The notes: generated by a model from the letters alone, not told the origin. A stretch of DNA of 64,000 bases from Nitrososphaerota archaeon (GCA_023379805.1 JAMCPI010000002.1:62001-126000); one strand, 5' to 3'; shown: positions 52,192-61,855, counted from the stretch's first letter. Numbers and translations: made by a program.

Positions 52192-52647
52192 TTATCTTAC
52201 GACAAGCACGGGACGGTTGGCGTAGGTGACTACGCCGACAGCTACGCTTCCAAGAATAACCTGTTTCAGGCTTCTGCCTTTTGTGCCCATTACAATGATG
52301 TCAACGTCTAGATCGTCTGCGATTTGACAGATTGATTCCCGAACCGAATAGGTTGTCCGGTAAAGATGTGCTGAAGCGTTGATCTTAACCTTCTCGGCGG
52401 ATCTAAGCGCGTTACGCAAATATTTTTTCGCTGAAACAACATCTTCATTGGCCAGCTCCTCCCAATCCTTTACTTCGAGCGCAACGTTAGCCTCTTTTTG
52501 AGGCATCTGTGAAGCAGGAGTCGAGACAACATGGATGAATCTCACCTCACCTTTGAACTGCTTCGCCAAGGTGATGGCCATCTCCTCAGCCTTCAGCGAC
52601 ATGGGGGAGCCGTCCGTAGGCACCAGAATCCTGCTGATCTGAACCAT
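52192..52647 (-). CDS. universal stress protein (UspA family)
   Basis: 151 residues, one Usp domain: SRILVPTDGSPMSLKAEEMAITLAKQF, IVMGTKGRSLKQVILGSVAVGVVTYANRPVLVVR with the ATP motif G-x2-G-x9-G-(S/T). It probably binds ATP and acts in stress adaptation. It diverges from the site-2 protease gene. Confidence 0.93.
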   Translation of the reverse strand: MVQISRILVPTDGSPMSLKAEEMAITLAKQFKGEVRFIHVVSTPASQMPQKEANVALEVKDWEELANEDVVSAKKYLRNALRSAEKVKINASAHLYRTTYSVRESICQIADDLDVDIIVMGTKGRSLKQVILGSVAVGVVTYANRPVLVVR

Positions 52648-52765
52648 GGTAGCTCATTTAATGAGTTCTAACGTATTATCCGTTGCTCGGATACTTCTCA
52701 TCTCCGAGTTAGGCTTCAAAATGTTGGAAACTGTTATCTAACCGCTGTTCTCATACAACAGCTGT

Positions 52766-53893
52766 ATGTCGCTGAAGATCGGCAAGGTAATCGGTGTGGA
52801 GATTCGTATCCATTATACTTGGATTCTCATCTTCATGCTGGTTAGCTTCAGCCTCGCTGAAGGCTTTATGCCGGCTGAGTATCCTAATCACTCAACCTTA
52901 GTTTACTGGGTCACAGGCATCACTGCATCGATTTTGCTCTTCGCCTCCGTCCTAATCCATGAGCTCTTCCACTCTTACGTTGCGATCAAACGCGGTATCC
53001 ATGTCCCCAGAATTACTCTGTTCCTCTTCGGAGGTGTCTCCCAGATAGAGGAGGAGCCAAGAGATCCCACAGCTGAGTTCAGAATCTCGGTGGTCGGACC
53101 GCTTTCAAGCTTCGCTCTTGGCGGAATCTTCGGTCTCCTGTGGTTCATGTTTAACACGCTTAATTTCCCAGTAGTGATAATCGCCCCGATCTACTATGGC
53201 TTCATAATTAACTTCCTACTCGGACTCTTCAACCTTCTACCTGCCTTCCCGCTTGATGGCGGCCGCATACTGCGCGCCCGACTTTGGTCTCGAAAGAAAG
53301 ATGTCATAGCGGCAACTCAGCTTGCTACGAGAATTAGCTCCTTCTTCGCCTACGGTCTGATGCTGCTAGGCTTCATCTCCATAGCAACAGGCTCACTCTT
53401 TAACGGTCTATGGCTTCTCTTCGTCGGATGGTTCCTCAGAAATGGAGCCGAAGCTACACTTCAACAGACAACCATTAACCAAACGCTAACCGGCCTAAAG
53501 GTCAAGGACATAATGACGCCTGAAGTGATAACCATAAACCCGGATATCACAGTGATCGAAGCGGTTCGAGACTATTTCTACCGCTACAAACACGGTGGGT
53601 ACCCTGTTGTCGGTGACGACCAGCTCAAAGGCATCATCACTTCACACGACATCCAGAACCTTCCTAGAGAACGATGGGGCTCAACCTACGTCTGGGACGC
53701 TATGACCCCTGCTGAACGACTAATCAGTCTCTCACCTGACGACCCTGCTACTGAAGCACTCTCCAAAATGTCGAAGCATGACCTTGGACGACTCCTCGTA
53801 ATTGAAAACGGCAAGCTAGTAGGCATAGTCACTAGAAGCGACATCATGAGAGCAATTCGGAGACGAATTGATCTCAAGGTCGAGCAGACTTAG
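52766..53893 (+). CDS. site-2 protease-like M50 metalloprotease with CBS domains
   Basis: 375 residues. About six membrane helices hold the active site HELFHSYVAIKRG (HExxH) and FNLLPAFPLDGGRILRA (third zinc ligand Asp in NxxPxxxLDGG). Residues about 245-370 are two CBS domains (IMTPEVITINPDITVIEAVRDYF and AMTPAERLISLSPDDPATEALSKM) that likely bind adenosine nucleotides and gate the protease. Related enzymes cut membrane-bound regulators, so the membrane wHTH protein at 33 kb is a conceivable type of substrate (speculation). Confidence 0.93.
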   Translation: MSLKIGKVIGVEIRIHYTWILIFMLVSFSLAEGFMPAEYPNHSTLVYWVTGITASILLFASVLIHELFHSYVAIKRGIHVPRITLFLFGGVSQIEEEPRDPTAEFRISVVGPLSSFALGGIFGLLWFMFNTLNFPVVIIAPIYYGFIINFLLGLFNLLPAFPLDGGRILRARLWSRKKDVIAATQLATRISSFFAYGLMLLGFISIATGSLFNGLWLLFVGWFLRNGAEATLQQTTINQTLTGLKVKDIMTPEVITINPDITVIEAVRDYFYRYKHGGYPVVGDDQLKGIITSHDIQNLPRERWGSTYVWDAMTPAERLISLSPDDPATEALSKMSKHDLGRLLVIENGKLVGIVTRSDIMRAIRRRIDLKVEQT

Positions 53894-53987
53894 CTGCAAA
53901 ATCACTTCTTAACGAGGCTGTTAGGAAACAAGTGAAATGGCTAATGCCATCCACTCGTACAACCTGTTTTCGTCTACTCTCTATTTG

Positions 53988-55553
53988 TTAAAGGTATCGT
54001 CTCTTCGCCTTTCCGAGGCCAGCTGGTTCAAGGTTGAAGACGATGGTCTTCAGATAGGTCATTTCATCAATAGAGAAGCCGATGCCCTCTCGACCGATTC
54101 CGGACTCTTTCGAGCCGCCGAAGGGGAAGAAGCCTACTCCATGCTTTGGCAGATCGTTGATTGTGATTCCGCCTACTTTTAGCTGCTTAGATATCTTCCA
54201 CATTCTGTAGAAGCTTTCGGTGAAGATGCAGGAGTCCAGTCCGTACCTTGACTTGCTGCCTATATCAATAGCTTCGTTCTCATCTTTTACCCTCATTACT
54301 GTGACGACGGGGCCGAAGGTCTCCTCCCACGCGATCCGCGCTGACTGAGGCACCTTGTCTAGAAGGGTAGGTTCATGGTAGCAGTCCTTGAAGTTTCCTC
54401 CTTTGCGGAGATCTGCACCTTTATCGATAGCGTCTTGGACTAGGCTGTGCACCCACTCTGCTGCTCTCTGCGAGATGAGCGGGCCCACTCTGGTATCCTT
54501 GTTACGCGGGTCTCCGCCCACCCATTTATCCATCTCCTTATCGACCTTATCCACAAACTCATCAGCAACGTTTTCTTGGACTAGTACTGCGCTGATTGCA
54601 TCACATCTTTGACCAGCGTTCTTCAAGGAACCGGCGACGCATTTGTTGGCTGCAAGATCAAGGTTTGCGTCATCTAGGACAATGGCCATTCCTTTCCCAC
54701 CGAGCTCTAGGTGAAGCTTCTTGATGCCTGCATGCTGCGCAATGAATTTACCTACGCCAGTGCTTCCTGTGAAGTTTATCGCGCCTACACGTTCATCCGA
54801 GACCAGCGCACTGCCAATGTCGTCACCTGTGCCGGTTACGATGTTCAACACACCTTTGGGCAGGCCAGCCTCCTCCAGAACCCTACCGTACATCAACATA
54901 ACCAGCGGGTCGGCGCTGGCGCATTTAGCGACCACCGCATTCCCAGCTAGGAGCGACGGAATAATCTTGGCTGATCCGATGAAGAGCGGATAGTTGAAGG
55001 GTGATATAGCGGCCACTATGCCCACAGGTTGCCTGATAACTAGCGCCATCTTCTGGGTAGTGTCTTCAGACCAGTCTCCAGGGATGTATTCGCCGAAGAT
55101 GCTCCTAGCCTCCTCCATAGTCAGTTTCATCCGGTCGATTGTGGCTTGAACCTCTCCTTCAGCATCCTCCCTAATTTTGCCGGATTCAAGCATCAACGTG
55201 TTGATGAACTCCTCCATATGTTGGCTCAGAATATCAGCTGCTTTCCTAAACATCTCAACTCTTCCGATGCCTGGGATGTCTCGAATCTTGTTCTGATTCT
55301 TATCCGCCGCGTCAATAGCGGACTTGACATCCTCGGGAGAAGCCATCTGAGCTCGGGCGACGGTGCTGAGGTCTATCGGGCTTTTGACCTCGAACGTTTC
55401 ATGGTTTTCAGCTGATCTCCACTTTCCGTCGATTAAGAGTTTGAAGACTGGGACATCGTGAACATTGTCGTAGATTGGTTCAAAGAAACTGTTCAACTGT
55501 ATCTCGAGCTTGCCTTTTACCTTCATCCCTGTTTCCATTCTATATCTGACCAA
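53988..55553 (-). CDS. gapN: non-phosphorylating glyceraldehyde-3-phosphate dehydrogenase-like (GapN) aldehyde dehydrogenase
   Basis: 521 residues. ALDH fold with IVAAISPFNYPLFIGSAKIIPSLLAGNAVVAK, GAINFTGSTGVGKF, catalytic Glu in HLELGGKG, catalytic Cys in GSLKNAGQRCDAISAVLV and ETFGPVVTVMRV. The NAGQRCDA context is typical of archaeal GapN, which oxidises glyceraldehyde 3-phosphate straight to 3-phosphoglycerate in the modified glycolysis; lactaldehyde or succinate semialdehyde dehydrogenases are close alternatives. The true start may be Met10 (about 55526). Confidence 0.85.
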   Translation of the reverse strand: MVRYRMETGMKVKGKLEIQLNSFFEPIYDNVHDVPVFKLLIDGKWRSAENHETFEVKSPIDLSTVARAQMASPEDVKSAIDAADKNQNKIRDIPGIGRVEMFRKAADILSQHMEEFINTLMLESGKIREDAEGEVQATIDRMKLTMEEARSIFGEYIPGDWSEDTTQKMALVIRQPVGIVAAISPFNYPLFIGSAKIIPSLLAGNAVVAKCASADPLVMLMYGRVLEEAGLPKGVLNIVTGTGDDIGSALVSDERVGAINFTGSTGVGKFIAQHAGIKKLHLELGGKGMAIVLDDANLDLAANKCVAGSLKNAGQRCDAISAVLVQENVADEFVDKVDKEMDKWVGGDPRNKDTRVGPLISQRAAEWVHSLVQDAIDKGADLRKGGNFKDCYHEPTLLDKVPQSARIAWEETFGPVVTVMRVKDENEAIDIGSKSRYGLDSCIFTESFYRMWKISKQLKVGGITINDLPKHGVGFFPFGGSKESGIGREGIGFSIDEMTYLKTIVFNLEPAGLGKAKRRYL

Positions 55554-55649
55554 ATAACGGGTTTCCTGCTAATAGTGTTTTTGCCTTGAATATTCATTCG
55601 ATTGAAGAAGAGATGTCAAATACAATTATCCAAGGAATAACAAGTATTA

Positions 55650-55672
55650 TGAACAAACGTAAGATTAATATA
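55650..55672 (+). promoter_or_regulatory. amt1 promoter with shared TGAACAAA element
   Basis: TGAACAAA (55650-55657) lies 16 bases before TAATATA (55666-55672), which is 29 bases before ATG 55695, implying a leaderless transcript. The same element, spacing and TATA-to-ATG distance recur before amt2 (57465, 57481, 57510). A common nitrogen-responsive site is inferred. Confidence 0.5.
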
Positions 55673-55694
55673 CTGAAGAGCTGATCGCCTAGCC

Positions 55695-56915
55695 ATGGCC
55701 GTTGATAGCGCTGACACCGCATTCGTATTAATTTCAGCAGCACTCGTACTGCTGATGACTCCTGCCCTCGCCTTCTTTTACGGAGGACTCGTTAGGCGAA
55801 AAAACGTTCTCAGCACTATAATGTACAGTTTCATCACAATCGCAGTCATAACTCTACAATGGGTCATATTCGGATACTCACTATCTTTCGGCCCTAACAT
55901 AGGCGGTTTCATAGGTAACCTCGACTGGCTTGGTCTCAAAGGCGTCGGAGGGGCACCATCAGCCTACGCCCCTACCATCCCCGCCCAAGCCTTCATGATA
56001 TTCCAGATGATGTTCGCAATCATAACTCCAGCGCTAATTACCGGTGCCTTCATAGACCGGATGAAGTTCTCAACATTTCTGGTCTTCACTCTTGCTTGGA
56101 CTACTGTTGTGTATGATCCTGTTGCTCACTGGGTTTGGGCTGACGGCGGCTGGCTTAGAAGCTTAGGCGCATTGGACTTTGCTGGAGGAACTGTCGTTCA
56201 CATCAGCTCAGGCATATCAGCCCTAGCTGCGGCACTTGTCATCGGTAAACGAAAAGGCCTAGGCAACGATCCTATGGAGCCTCATGACATTCGGTTAATG
56301 GTGCTCGGAGTTGGGCTTCTATGGTTCGGCTGGTTCGGTTTCAACTCAGGGAGCGCCTTATCCTCTGGAACATTAGCTACAAGCGCCTTCGTTGTCACCC
56401 ATGTTGCCGCCGCAGCGGCTGCACTTTCATGGATGGTTATGAGTTGGCTTAGGGTAGGTAAACCCAGTGTCACCGGTGCAGCGACAGGCGGCGTTGCAGG
56501 TCTAGTAGCTATTACTCCTGCATCAGGCTTCGTGGACCCGATGGGCGCCATAGCAATAGGACTTGGTGTAGGTGTAATCTCGTTCTTAGCTATTGAGCTA
56601 AAGTCAAGGTTAGGCTTTGATGATGCACTAGATGTCTGGGCTTGCCACGGAATAGGTGGAACCTGGGGTGCGTTGGCAACAGGCCTCTTCGCTCAGCTTG
56701 CAATCAACCCCGCGGGCGCCGATGGACTGCTCTACGGTAACCCGGCGTTGCTAGGCTCACAGGCTATTGCGGTAGGCGTCACTTGGGTGTATTCTTTCAC
56801 AGTTACGTTTATACTTCTAAAGGTTCTCGACCGGGTGATGGGTCTCAGAGTCACAGGCGATGAGGAGGAGATCGGATTGGATCTAACACAGCACGGGGAG
56901 CGGGTCCCAGTCTAA
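55695..56915 (+). CDS. amt: ammonium transporter (first copy)
   Basis: 406 residues, 11 helices. FFYGGLVRRKNVLSTIMYSF begins the pore; the twin histidines are in DFAGGTVVHISSG (about residue 161) and DVWACHGIGGTWGALATGL (about 309); the gate Phe/Trp region AWTTVVYDPVAHWVWADGGWLRS is intact. The C-terminus GDEEEIGLDLTQHGERVPV is the regulatory tail contacted by GlnK. glnK follows after 15 bases. Two long blocks are identical at DNA level to the second copy. Confidence 0.96.
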   Translation: MAVDSADTAFVLISAALVLLMTPALAFFYGGLVRRKNVLSTIMYSFITIAVITLQWVIFGYSLSFGPNIGGFIGNLDWLGLKGVGGAPSAYAPTIPAQAFMIFQMMFAIITPALITGAFIDRMKFSTFLVFTLAWTTVVYDPVAHWVWADGGWLRSLGALDFAGGTVVHISSGISALAAALVIGKRKGLGNDPMEPHDIRLMVLGVGLLWFGWFGFNSGSALSSGTLATSAFVVTHVAAAAAALSWMVMSWLRVGKPSVTGAATGGVAGLVAITPASGFVDPMGAIAIGLGVGVISFLAIELKSRLGFDDALDVWACHGIGGTWGALATGLFAQLAINPAGADGLLYGNPALLGSQAIAVGVTWVYSFTVTFILLKVLDRVMGLRVTGDEEEIGLDLTQHGERVPV

Positions 56916-56930
56916 GAGGTGTAACTTAGG

Positions 56931-57269
56931 TTGAAGAAGATTGAAGCAATAGTTAGACGAGAGAAGCTAAAGGATGTCCGTAAGGCACTGGTTGCAGCCG
57001 GCTTTCTAGGAATCACCGTCTACGACGTATATGGTCGAGGACGCCAAAAAGGTCTAGATCTCCAGTTCCGTGGTCGAGAATACCAAGTAGATCTGCTGCC
57101 AAAAACAAAACTTGAGCTTCTACTAGCCGACAAAGACGTAGAGAAGGCTGTAGACATCATAATCAAGAACGCAGCAACAGGCAGAATAGGCGACGGCAAA
57201 ATCGCAATACTCCCCGTAGACGACCTCATCAGGATCAGAACCGGCGAACGCGGCGACGAAGCTGTCTAA
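56931..57269 (+). CDS. glnK: nitrogen regulatory protein PII
   Basis: 112 residues: KKIEAIVRREKLKDVRKALVAAGFLGITVYDVYGRGRQKG, the T-loop with Tyr in GREYQVDLLPKTKLELLLADKDVEKAV, and the nucleotide motif NAATGRIGDGKIAILPVDDLIRIRTGERG. PII senses ATP/ADP and 2-oxoglutarate and blocks Amt. Start TTG 56931. It lies between the two amt genes, adjacent to amt1. Confidence 0.96.
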   Translation: MKKIEAIVRREKLKDVRKALVAAGFLGITVYDVYGRGRQKGLDLQFRGREYQVDLLPKTKLELLLADKDVEKAVDIIIKNAATGRIGDGKIAILPVDDLIRIRTGERGDEAV

Positions 57270-57464
57270 TAACCTCACTACCAAACAGCGACTGCTCGAA
57301 AAGGCGCGATTGTACTTCAATTACGCCTCCACCTTTTCATTTATCCACTCTACTCCTCTTTTCCATATCTATTTGTTCAGACGGTTCCATTCAAATTTAT
57401 CTTGAATAAACGTCTGTTAGAGCAAATAGAGTAAATACATTTATTCACTAAATCATGTTAAAAG

Positions 57465-57488
57465 TGAACAAAACTAAAACTAATATAT
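57465..57488 (+). promoter_or_regulatory. amt2 promoter with shared TGAACAAA element
   Basis: TGAACAAA (57465-57472) and TAATATAT (57481-57488) repeat the arrangement of amt1. Upstream, GAGTAAAT-AC-ATTTATTC (about 57429-57446) is an imperfect inverted repeat that may be a further control site. No other feature is seen in 57270-57464. Confidence 0.45.
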
Positions 57489-57509
57489 TTCAGTATAGTC
57501 GCGGTAGCC

Positions 57510-58730
57510 ATGGCGGTAGACGGAGCAGACACCACCTTTGTACTGATATCAGCTGCACTTGTTCTTTTGATGACTCCTGCCCTCGCCTTCTTTTACGGAG
57601 GACTCGTTAGGCGAAAAAACGTTCTCAGCACATTGATGTACACATTCATCACAATCGGTTTAGTCAGCATACAATGGGCCTTCATAGGATACACATTGGC
57701 ATTCAACCCTAACGGAAGCAGCTTCATCGGTGGATTAGACTGGCTTGGTCTCAAAGGCGTCGGGTTCAACCCCGGCCCTTACGCACCGACAATTCCACAT
57801 GAAGCCTTCATGGTTTTTCAGATGATGTTCGCAATCATAACCCCGGCCCTCATAATCGGCGCTTTTGTCGATAGAATGAAGTTCTCAACATTTCTGGTCT
57901 TCACTCTTGCTTGGACTACTGTTGTGTATGATCCTGTTGCTCACTGGGTTTGGGCTGACGGCGGCTGGCTTAGAAGCTTAGGCGCATTGGATTTCGCTGG
58001 CGGTGTTGTTGTCCACATTAGCTCCGGAGTCTCCGCTCTCGCCGCAGCAATAGTTGTCGGTAAACGGAAGGGGTTAGGTAACGATCCGATGGAACCGCAT
58101 GATATCAGGGTGATGGTACTCGGCGCCGCCCTTCTATGGTTCGGTTGGTTCGGTTTCAACGCAGGGAGCGCCTTAGCCTCTGGGTCGCTTGCCTCAAACA
58201 CCTTCGTTGTCACACATATGGCTGGCGCCGCTGCGTCTCTCGTTTGGACGATAATGAGCTGGCTGCGGACGGGTAAACCTAGTGTTGTAGGTGCGGCAAC
58301 AGGCGGTATCGCTGGGTTAGCCGCTGTCACTCCGGCATCCGGATTCATTGATCCCTTGGGTGCTATAGCGATAGGAATCGGTGTAGGTGTCATTTCATTC
58401 TATGCAATGGGATTGAAGACGCGGTTAGGTTTCGATGATGCGCTTGATGTTTGGGCCTGTCACGGTATAGGCGGAACCTGGGGGGTTCTGGCGACAGGAC
58501 TATTCGCTCAGCTCGCAATCAACCCGACAGGCGCAAACGGTTTACTCTACGGAAATGCGGCCCAACTCGGTGTTCAAGCGCTTGCAGTGGTCGTTACCTG
58601 GGTCTACTCGTTTGCGGTTACCTTCATACTTCTGAAGGTTCTCGATCGAGTGATGGGTCTCAGAGTTACCGGCGACGTGGAGGAGATCGGGCTGGACATA
58701 GCGCAGCACGGAGAAAGAATCCCAACCTAG
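57510..58730 (+). CDS. amt: ammonium transporter (second copy)
   Basis: 406 residues, same length as the first copy and about three quarters identical in sequence by eye. It keeps the twin His (DFAGGVVVHISSG, DVWACHGIGGTWG), the aromatic gate and the GlnK-contact tail GDVEEIGLDIAQHGERIPT. A DNA block of about 115 bases (57876-57990) and one of about 62 bases (57569-57630) are identical to amt1 even at silent sites. No second glnK follows, so both pumps probably share the one PII protein. Confidence 0.95.
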   Translation: MAVDGADTTFVLISAALVLLMTPALAFFYGGLVRRKNVLSTLMYTFITIGLVSIQWAFIGYTLAFNPNGSSFIGGLDWLGLKGVGFNPGPYAPTIPHEAFMVFQMMFAIITPALIIGAFVDRMKFSTFLVFTLAWTTVVYDPVAHWVWADGGWLRSLGALDFAGGVVVHISSGVSALAAAIVVGKRKGLGNDPMEPHDIRVMVLGAALLWFGWFGFNAGSALASGSLASNTFVVTHMAGAAASLVWTIMSWLRTGKPSVVGAATGGIAGLAAVTPASGFIDPLGAIAIGIGVGVISFYAMGLKTRLGFDDALDVWACHGIGGTWGVLATGLFAQLAINPTGANGLLYGNAAQLGVQALAVVVTWVYSFAVTFILLKVLDRVMGLRVTGDVEEIGLDIAQHGERIPT

Positions 58731-58865
58731 AGGTCGAGAGTAAAGCACTCTCCAATCTTCCATTCAGACAGAGTTACCTGTCTATTCATACCTTTCATTT
58801 GATGAACGTTTGTCTACAAATTAACGTATACGGTTTATATATGTCAATACCTCTCCCCGTGTGAC

Positions 58866-59273
58866 ATGGGTGGACAAACATCGATAATAACACGGAATGA
58901 ATGCTTAGACGGACAAACCACTCAAATAACTATGTATGAACGTAAAGAAGAGACATCACCAACCGTCGGAAACCTAAGACTCACCAACGGACAAACAACA
59001 ATCGGAGAACTCACCTTCACAAGCTCCAACGATAAAATGCTTATAGAAGAAATATTCGTAAAACCATCCTACCGAGAAAGAGGCTTCGGCACACGTCTCC
59101 TCAAAATGGCCGAAGAATTCGCAGCAAAACACAACCTACGCCAAATCTGCCTAAAACCCTCACCAATCGACACCGTAAACCTAGAAGCCCTGAAAGACTG
59201 GTATCGACGCAGAGGCTACACCCCATCCAGCTTCAACCTAATGAAGAAGCCAGTAAGCGCTAAATTCACTTGA
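58866..59273 (+). CDS. GNAT-family acetyltransferase
   Basis: 135 residues. LRLTNGQTTIGELTFTSSNDKMLIEEIFVKPSYRERGFGTRLLKMAEEFAAKHNLRQICLKPSP carries GNAT strand 4 and motif A (R-x-x-G-x-G/T). NLEALKDWYRRRGYTPSSFNLMKK is motif B. It transfers an acetyl group to an unknown amine, peptide or small molecule. TATA-like TTTATATA is at about 58834-58841. The N-terminal 40 residues are poorly conserved in kind. Confidence 0.88.
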   Translation: MGGQTSIITRNECLDGQTTQITMYERKEETSPTVGNLRLTNGQTTIGELTFTSSNDKMLIEEIFVKPSYRERGFGTRLLKMAEEFAAKHNLRQICLKPSPIDTVNLEALKDWYRRRGYTPSSFNLMKKPVSAKFT

Positions 59274-59313
59274 CTTTGAAAGGTTTAAACGGTTCTGACG
59301 CATACAAAGTTCT

Positions 59314-60147
59314 ATGCCTAGTTTGGAAAAGGTCGGTGTTATCGGGGTCGGAAAGATGGGTGAAGCCTTGGTCTCTGGGCTTCTCAGGTCGTCTAAGTAT
59401 TCTCCAAGCGATATTTACGTCTACGATGTTATTCCGGATAGACTCAGCTATATGAAGTCCAAATACGGTGTGCAGATTCTTGACAGCATTGCAGATGTTG
59501 TCTCGGCCGCCGACATAGTCACGTTAGTTGTTAAGCCACAGGATCTCCTGAGCGTGACACAGGAGTTGAACAAGACCTATCTGAAAGACAGGATTATTCT
59601 TTCTCTCGCAGCTGGGATCAACACAGCCTACCTCTCTAAGAATCTTCAGAAGTACACAGAGATTGTCAGGTGTATGCCTAACCTCGCCTGCTCAGTCGGA
59701 GAAGGCATGATATGCGTCACACGCGCTCAAGGCACCTCTCAGGAGAGCCTCGACCGGATCACCAAGATCCTAAGCCTAACCGGCCACGCTGTACAGATTG
59801 ACGAAAAGTTTCTCGACGCAGCTACAGGACTATCCGGAAGCGGCCCAGCCTACGTATACACCTTCATCGAAGCCTTAGCGGATGCAGGAGTTCGCCTCGG
59901 CTTGAAGAGAGATTTAGCGTTCACGCTGGCAGCTCAAACCACCCTCGGCGCAGGAAAAATGGTCGTCGAGACAGGGGAGCATCCGGCTAAGCTGAAGGAC
60001 ATGGTGGTGACACCCGGCGGAACCACAATCGAAGGCTTAGTTGAGCTTGAAAAAGGCGGGTTACGCGCAACAGTCATCGAGGCTGTATCAAAAGCAGCTG
60101 AACGATCACGTCAACTCCAAGCTGCAGCCAGCGAGAAAACCAGTTAA
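59314..60147 (+). CDS. proC: pyrroline-5-carboxylate reductase
   Basis: Last step of proline synthesis. 277 residues: VGVIGVGKMGEALVSGLLRS (NAD(P) fold), VKPQDLLSVTQEL, LAAGINTAYLSKNL, VRCMPNLACSVGEGM and the catalytic C-terminal ATGLSGSGPAYVYTFIEALADAGV, TLGAGKM and VTPGGTTIEGLVELEKGG. It precedes the P5C dehydrogenase gene by 55 bases, so proline synthesis and breakdown genes are side by side. Confidence 0.96.
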   Translation: MPSLEKVGVIGVGKMGEALVSGLLRSSKYSPSDIYVYDVIPDRLSYMKSKYGVQILDSIADVVSAADIVTLVVKPQDLLSVTQELNKTYLKDRIILSLAAGINTAYLSKNLQKYTEIVRCMPNLACSVGEGMICVTRAQGTSQESLDRITKILSLTGHAVQIDEKFLDAATGLSGSGPAYVYTFIEALADAGVRLGLKRDLAFTLAAQTTLGAGKMVVETGEHPAKLKDMVVTPGGTTIEGLVELEKGGLRATVIEAVSKAAERSRQLQAAASEKTS

Positions 60148-60202
60148 AGAAAAGGAAGAAAAAGAGTGATAAGGGACGAATTTAAAAGAAACCAGTTGCT
60201 GA

Positions 60203-61810
60203 ATGGTAACAAAGTTGGCTGAAAATATGGAAAAAAAGGGGTTTGAGAACGAGAACACCTGGACTAAAGCCTTGGACGCCGGCGAGGTTGAGAGGTTCCA
60301 CCGAAGATACGATGCGGCTGTCACCGCGGTTAGAAAGCAGTTCGGGCGAAAATACCCGAACATCATCGACGGCAAAGAAGTGTACTCTAGCGGCGGCGAG
60401 TTTGAAGATTGTTCACCAAACGATACTAGAATTGTGCTCGGCAAGTTCCAGAAGGGCACCCGTGAAGACGCTGCTGAAGCGGTAGAAGCTGCCGCAAAAG
60501 CCTTCCGCGATTGGAGTCAAACCGATTACCGGAAACGAACCGCGATACTGCAGCGGGCTGCTGATTTCTTCTCTGAGCGGAAGTTTGAGTTAGCCGCTTG
60601 GATGAGCTTCGAGAACGGGAAGAACCGGTTCGAAGCCATCGGCGACGTAGACGAAGCTATCGATTTGACTAGATACTACTGTCATATACTGAATGCGGAG
60701 AAGGGTTTCGACCGACCAATGGGACGCGTATTCCCCGGCGAAACCACCCGCAGCATCCTAAAGCCCTACGGTGTCTGGGGAGTAGTATCACCCTTCAATT
60801 TCCCACTAGCAATCGCAGCGGGCATGACTATGGGTGTCATCGTCACCGGTAACACCGCGGTCTTCAAGCCCGCAAGCGATACTCCGCTGATGGGCTTCAA
60901 GCTCTACGAAGCGTTGAAGGATGCTGGTTTACCTAAAGGAGTATTCAACTACGTAACAGGGCCAGGAGGCACCGTCGGAGAAGAGCTCGTAGAGAACCAG
61001 ACCGTAAAAGGAATAGTTTTCACCGGCTCCAAAGACGTGGGCTTCAAAGCCTACAAGAAGTTCAGCGAAAAAGTGCCTCGAACCTTCATCGCGGAGCTAG
61101 GCGGCAAAAACCCGGTCATAGTCACCGCGAAAGCAGATATCGACAAGGCTGTTGAAGGCGTCTTCAAAGCATCCTTCGGATACAGTGGACAGAAATGCAG
61201 CGCCGCCTCAAGAGTCTACGTGGAGAAAAGCGTCAAGAAGCAGTTCACCGAGAAACTGGTCGCTAAAACGAAGGAGCTAACTGTGGGTAACTCCGTAGAA
61301 AAGGGCACCTTCGTAGGCCCGGTCATCAACGAAAAGGCATACAAGAACTTCCGGAGCTACTGCGAAACAGCCTTCAAAGACGGAAAAGTCCTAACCGGAG
61401 GCCACGCAATAACCGAAGGTGACAAGAAGTACGGCTACTATGTCGAGCCAACCGTCATCGACAGATTAGCTAAAGATCACAGGCTCTTCAAAGAGGAGCT
61501 CTTCGTCCCAATCGTATGCATCGCAGAGATCAAGAACCTAGACGAAGGCCTACAACTAGCTAATGACGTTGAGTACGGCCTCACCGCCGGCATCTTCACC
61601 CAAGACCAAGCTGAAGCAAAGAAGTTCCTAGACGAAATCGAAGCCGGAGTAGTCTACGTCAACCGAAAAGTCGGAGCCACAACAGGCGCAATGGCAGGCG
61701 CACAACCATTCGTAGGATGGAAGATGAGCGGCACCAGCGGAAGAGGAGCAGGAGGCCCGTACTACCTCCAGCAATTCCTGAGAGAACAGAGCCAGACAGT
61801 CTATCCATAA
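60203..61810 (+). CDS. 1-pyrroline-5-carboxylate dehydrogenase
   Basis: 535 residues of the ALDH4-like group. VWGVVSPFNFPLAIAAGMTMGVIVTGNTAVFKPAS, FTGSKDVGFKAYKKF, Glu in FIAELGGKNPVIV, Cys in SFGYSGQKCSAASRVYVEKS (the GQKCSAASR form is diagnostic for P5C dehydrogenases) and EELFVPIVCIAEI. Oxidises P5C/glutamate semialdehyde to glutamate. Adjacent to proC; no proline dehydrogenase in the window. Start ATG 60203; a later Met (ENMEKKG) is possible. Confidence 0.92.
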   Translation: MVTKLAENMEKKGFENENTWTKALDAGEVERFHRRYDAAVTAVRKQFGRKYPNIIDGKEVYSSGGEFEDCSPNDTRIVLGKFQKGTREDAAEAVEAAAKAFRDWSQTDYRKRTAILQRAADFFSERKFELAAWMSFENGKNRFEAIGDVDEAIDLTRYYCHILNAEKGFDRPMGRVFPGETTRSILKPYGVWGVVSPFNFPLAIAAGMTMGVIVTGNTAVFKPASDTPLMGFKLYEALKDAGLPKGVFNYVTGPGGTVGEELVENQTVKGIVFTGSKDVGFKAYKKFSEKVPRTFIAELGGKNPVIVTAKADIDKAVEGVFKASFGYSGQKCSAASRVYVEKSVKKQFTEKLVAKTKELTVGNSVEKGTFVGPVINEKAYKNFRSYCETAFKDGKVLTGGHAITEGDKKYGYYVEPTVIDRLAKDHRLFKEELFVPIVCIAEIKNLDEGLQLANDVEYGLTAGIFTQDQAEAKKFLDEIEAGVVYVNRKVGATTGAMAGAQPFVGWKMSGTSGRGAGGPYYLQQFLREQSQTVYP

Positions 61811-61855
61811 TCAACTTAGGCGTTAATTCGAGCTATACCGTAGTATACAAAGGAG

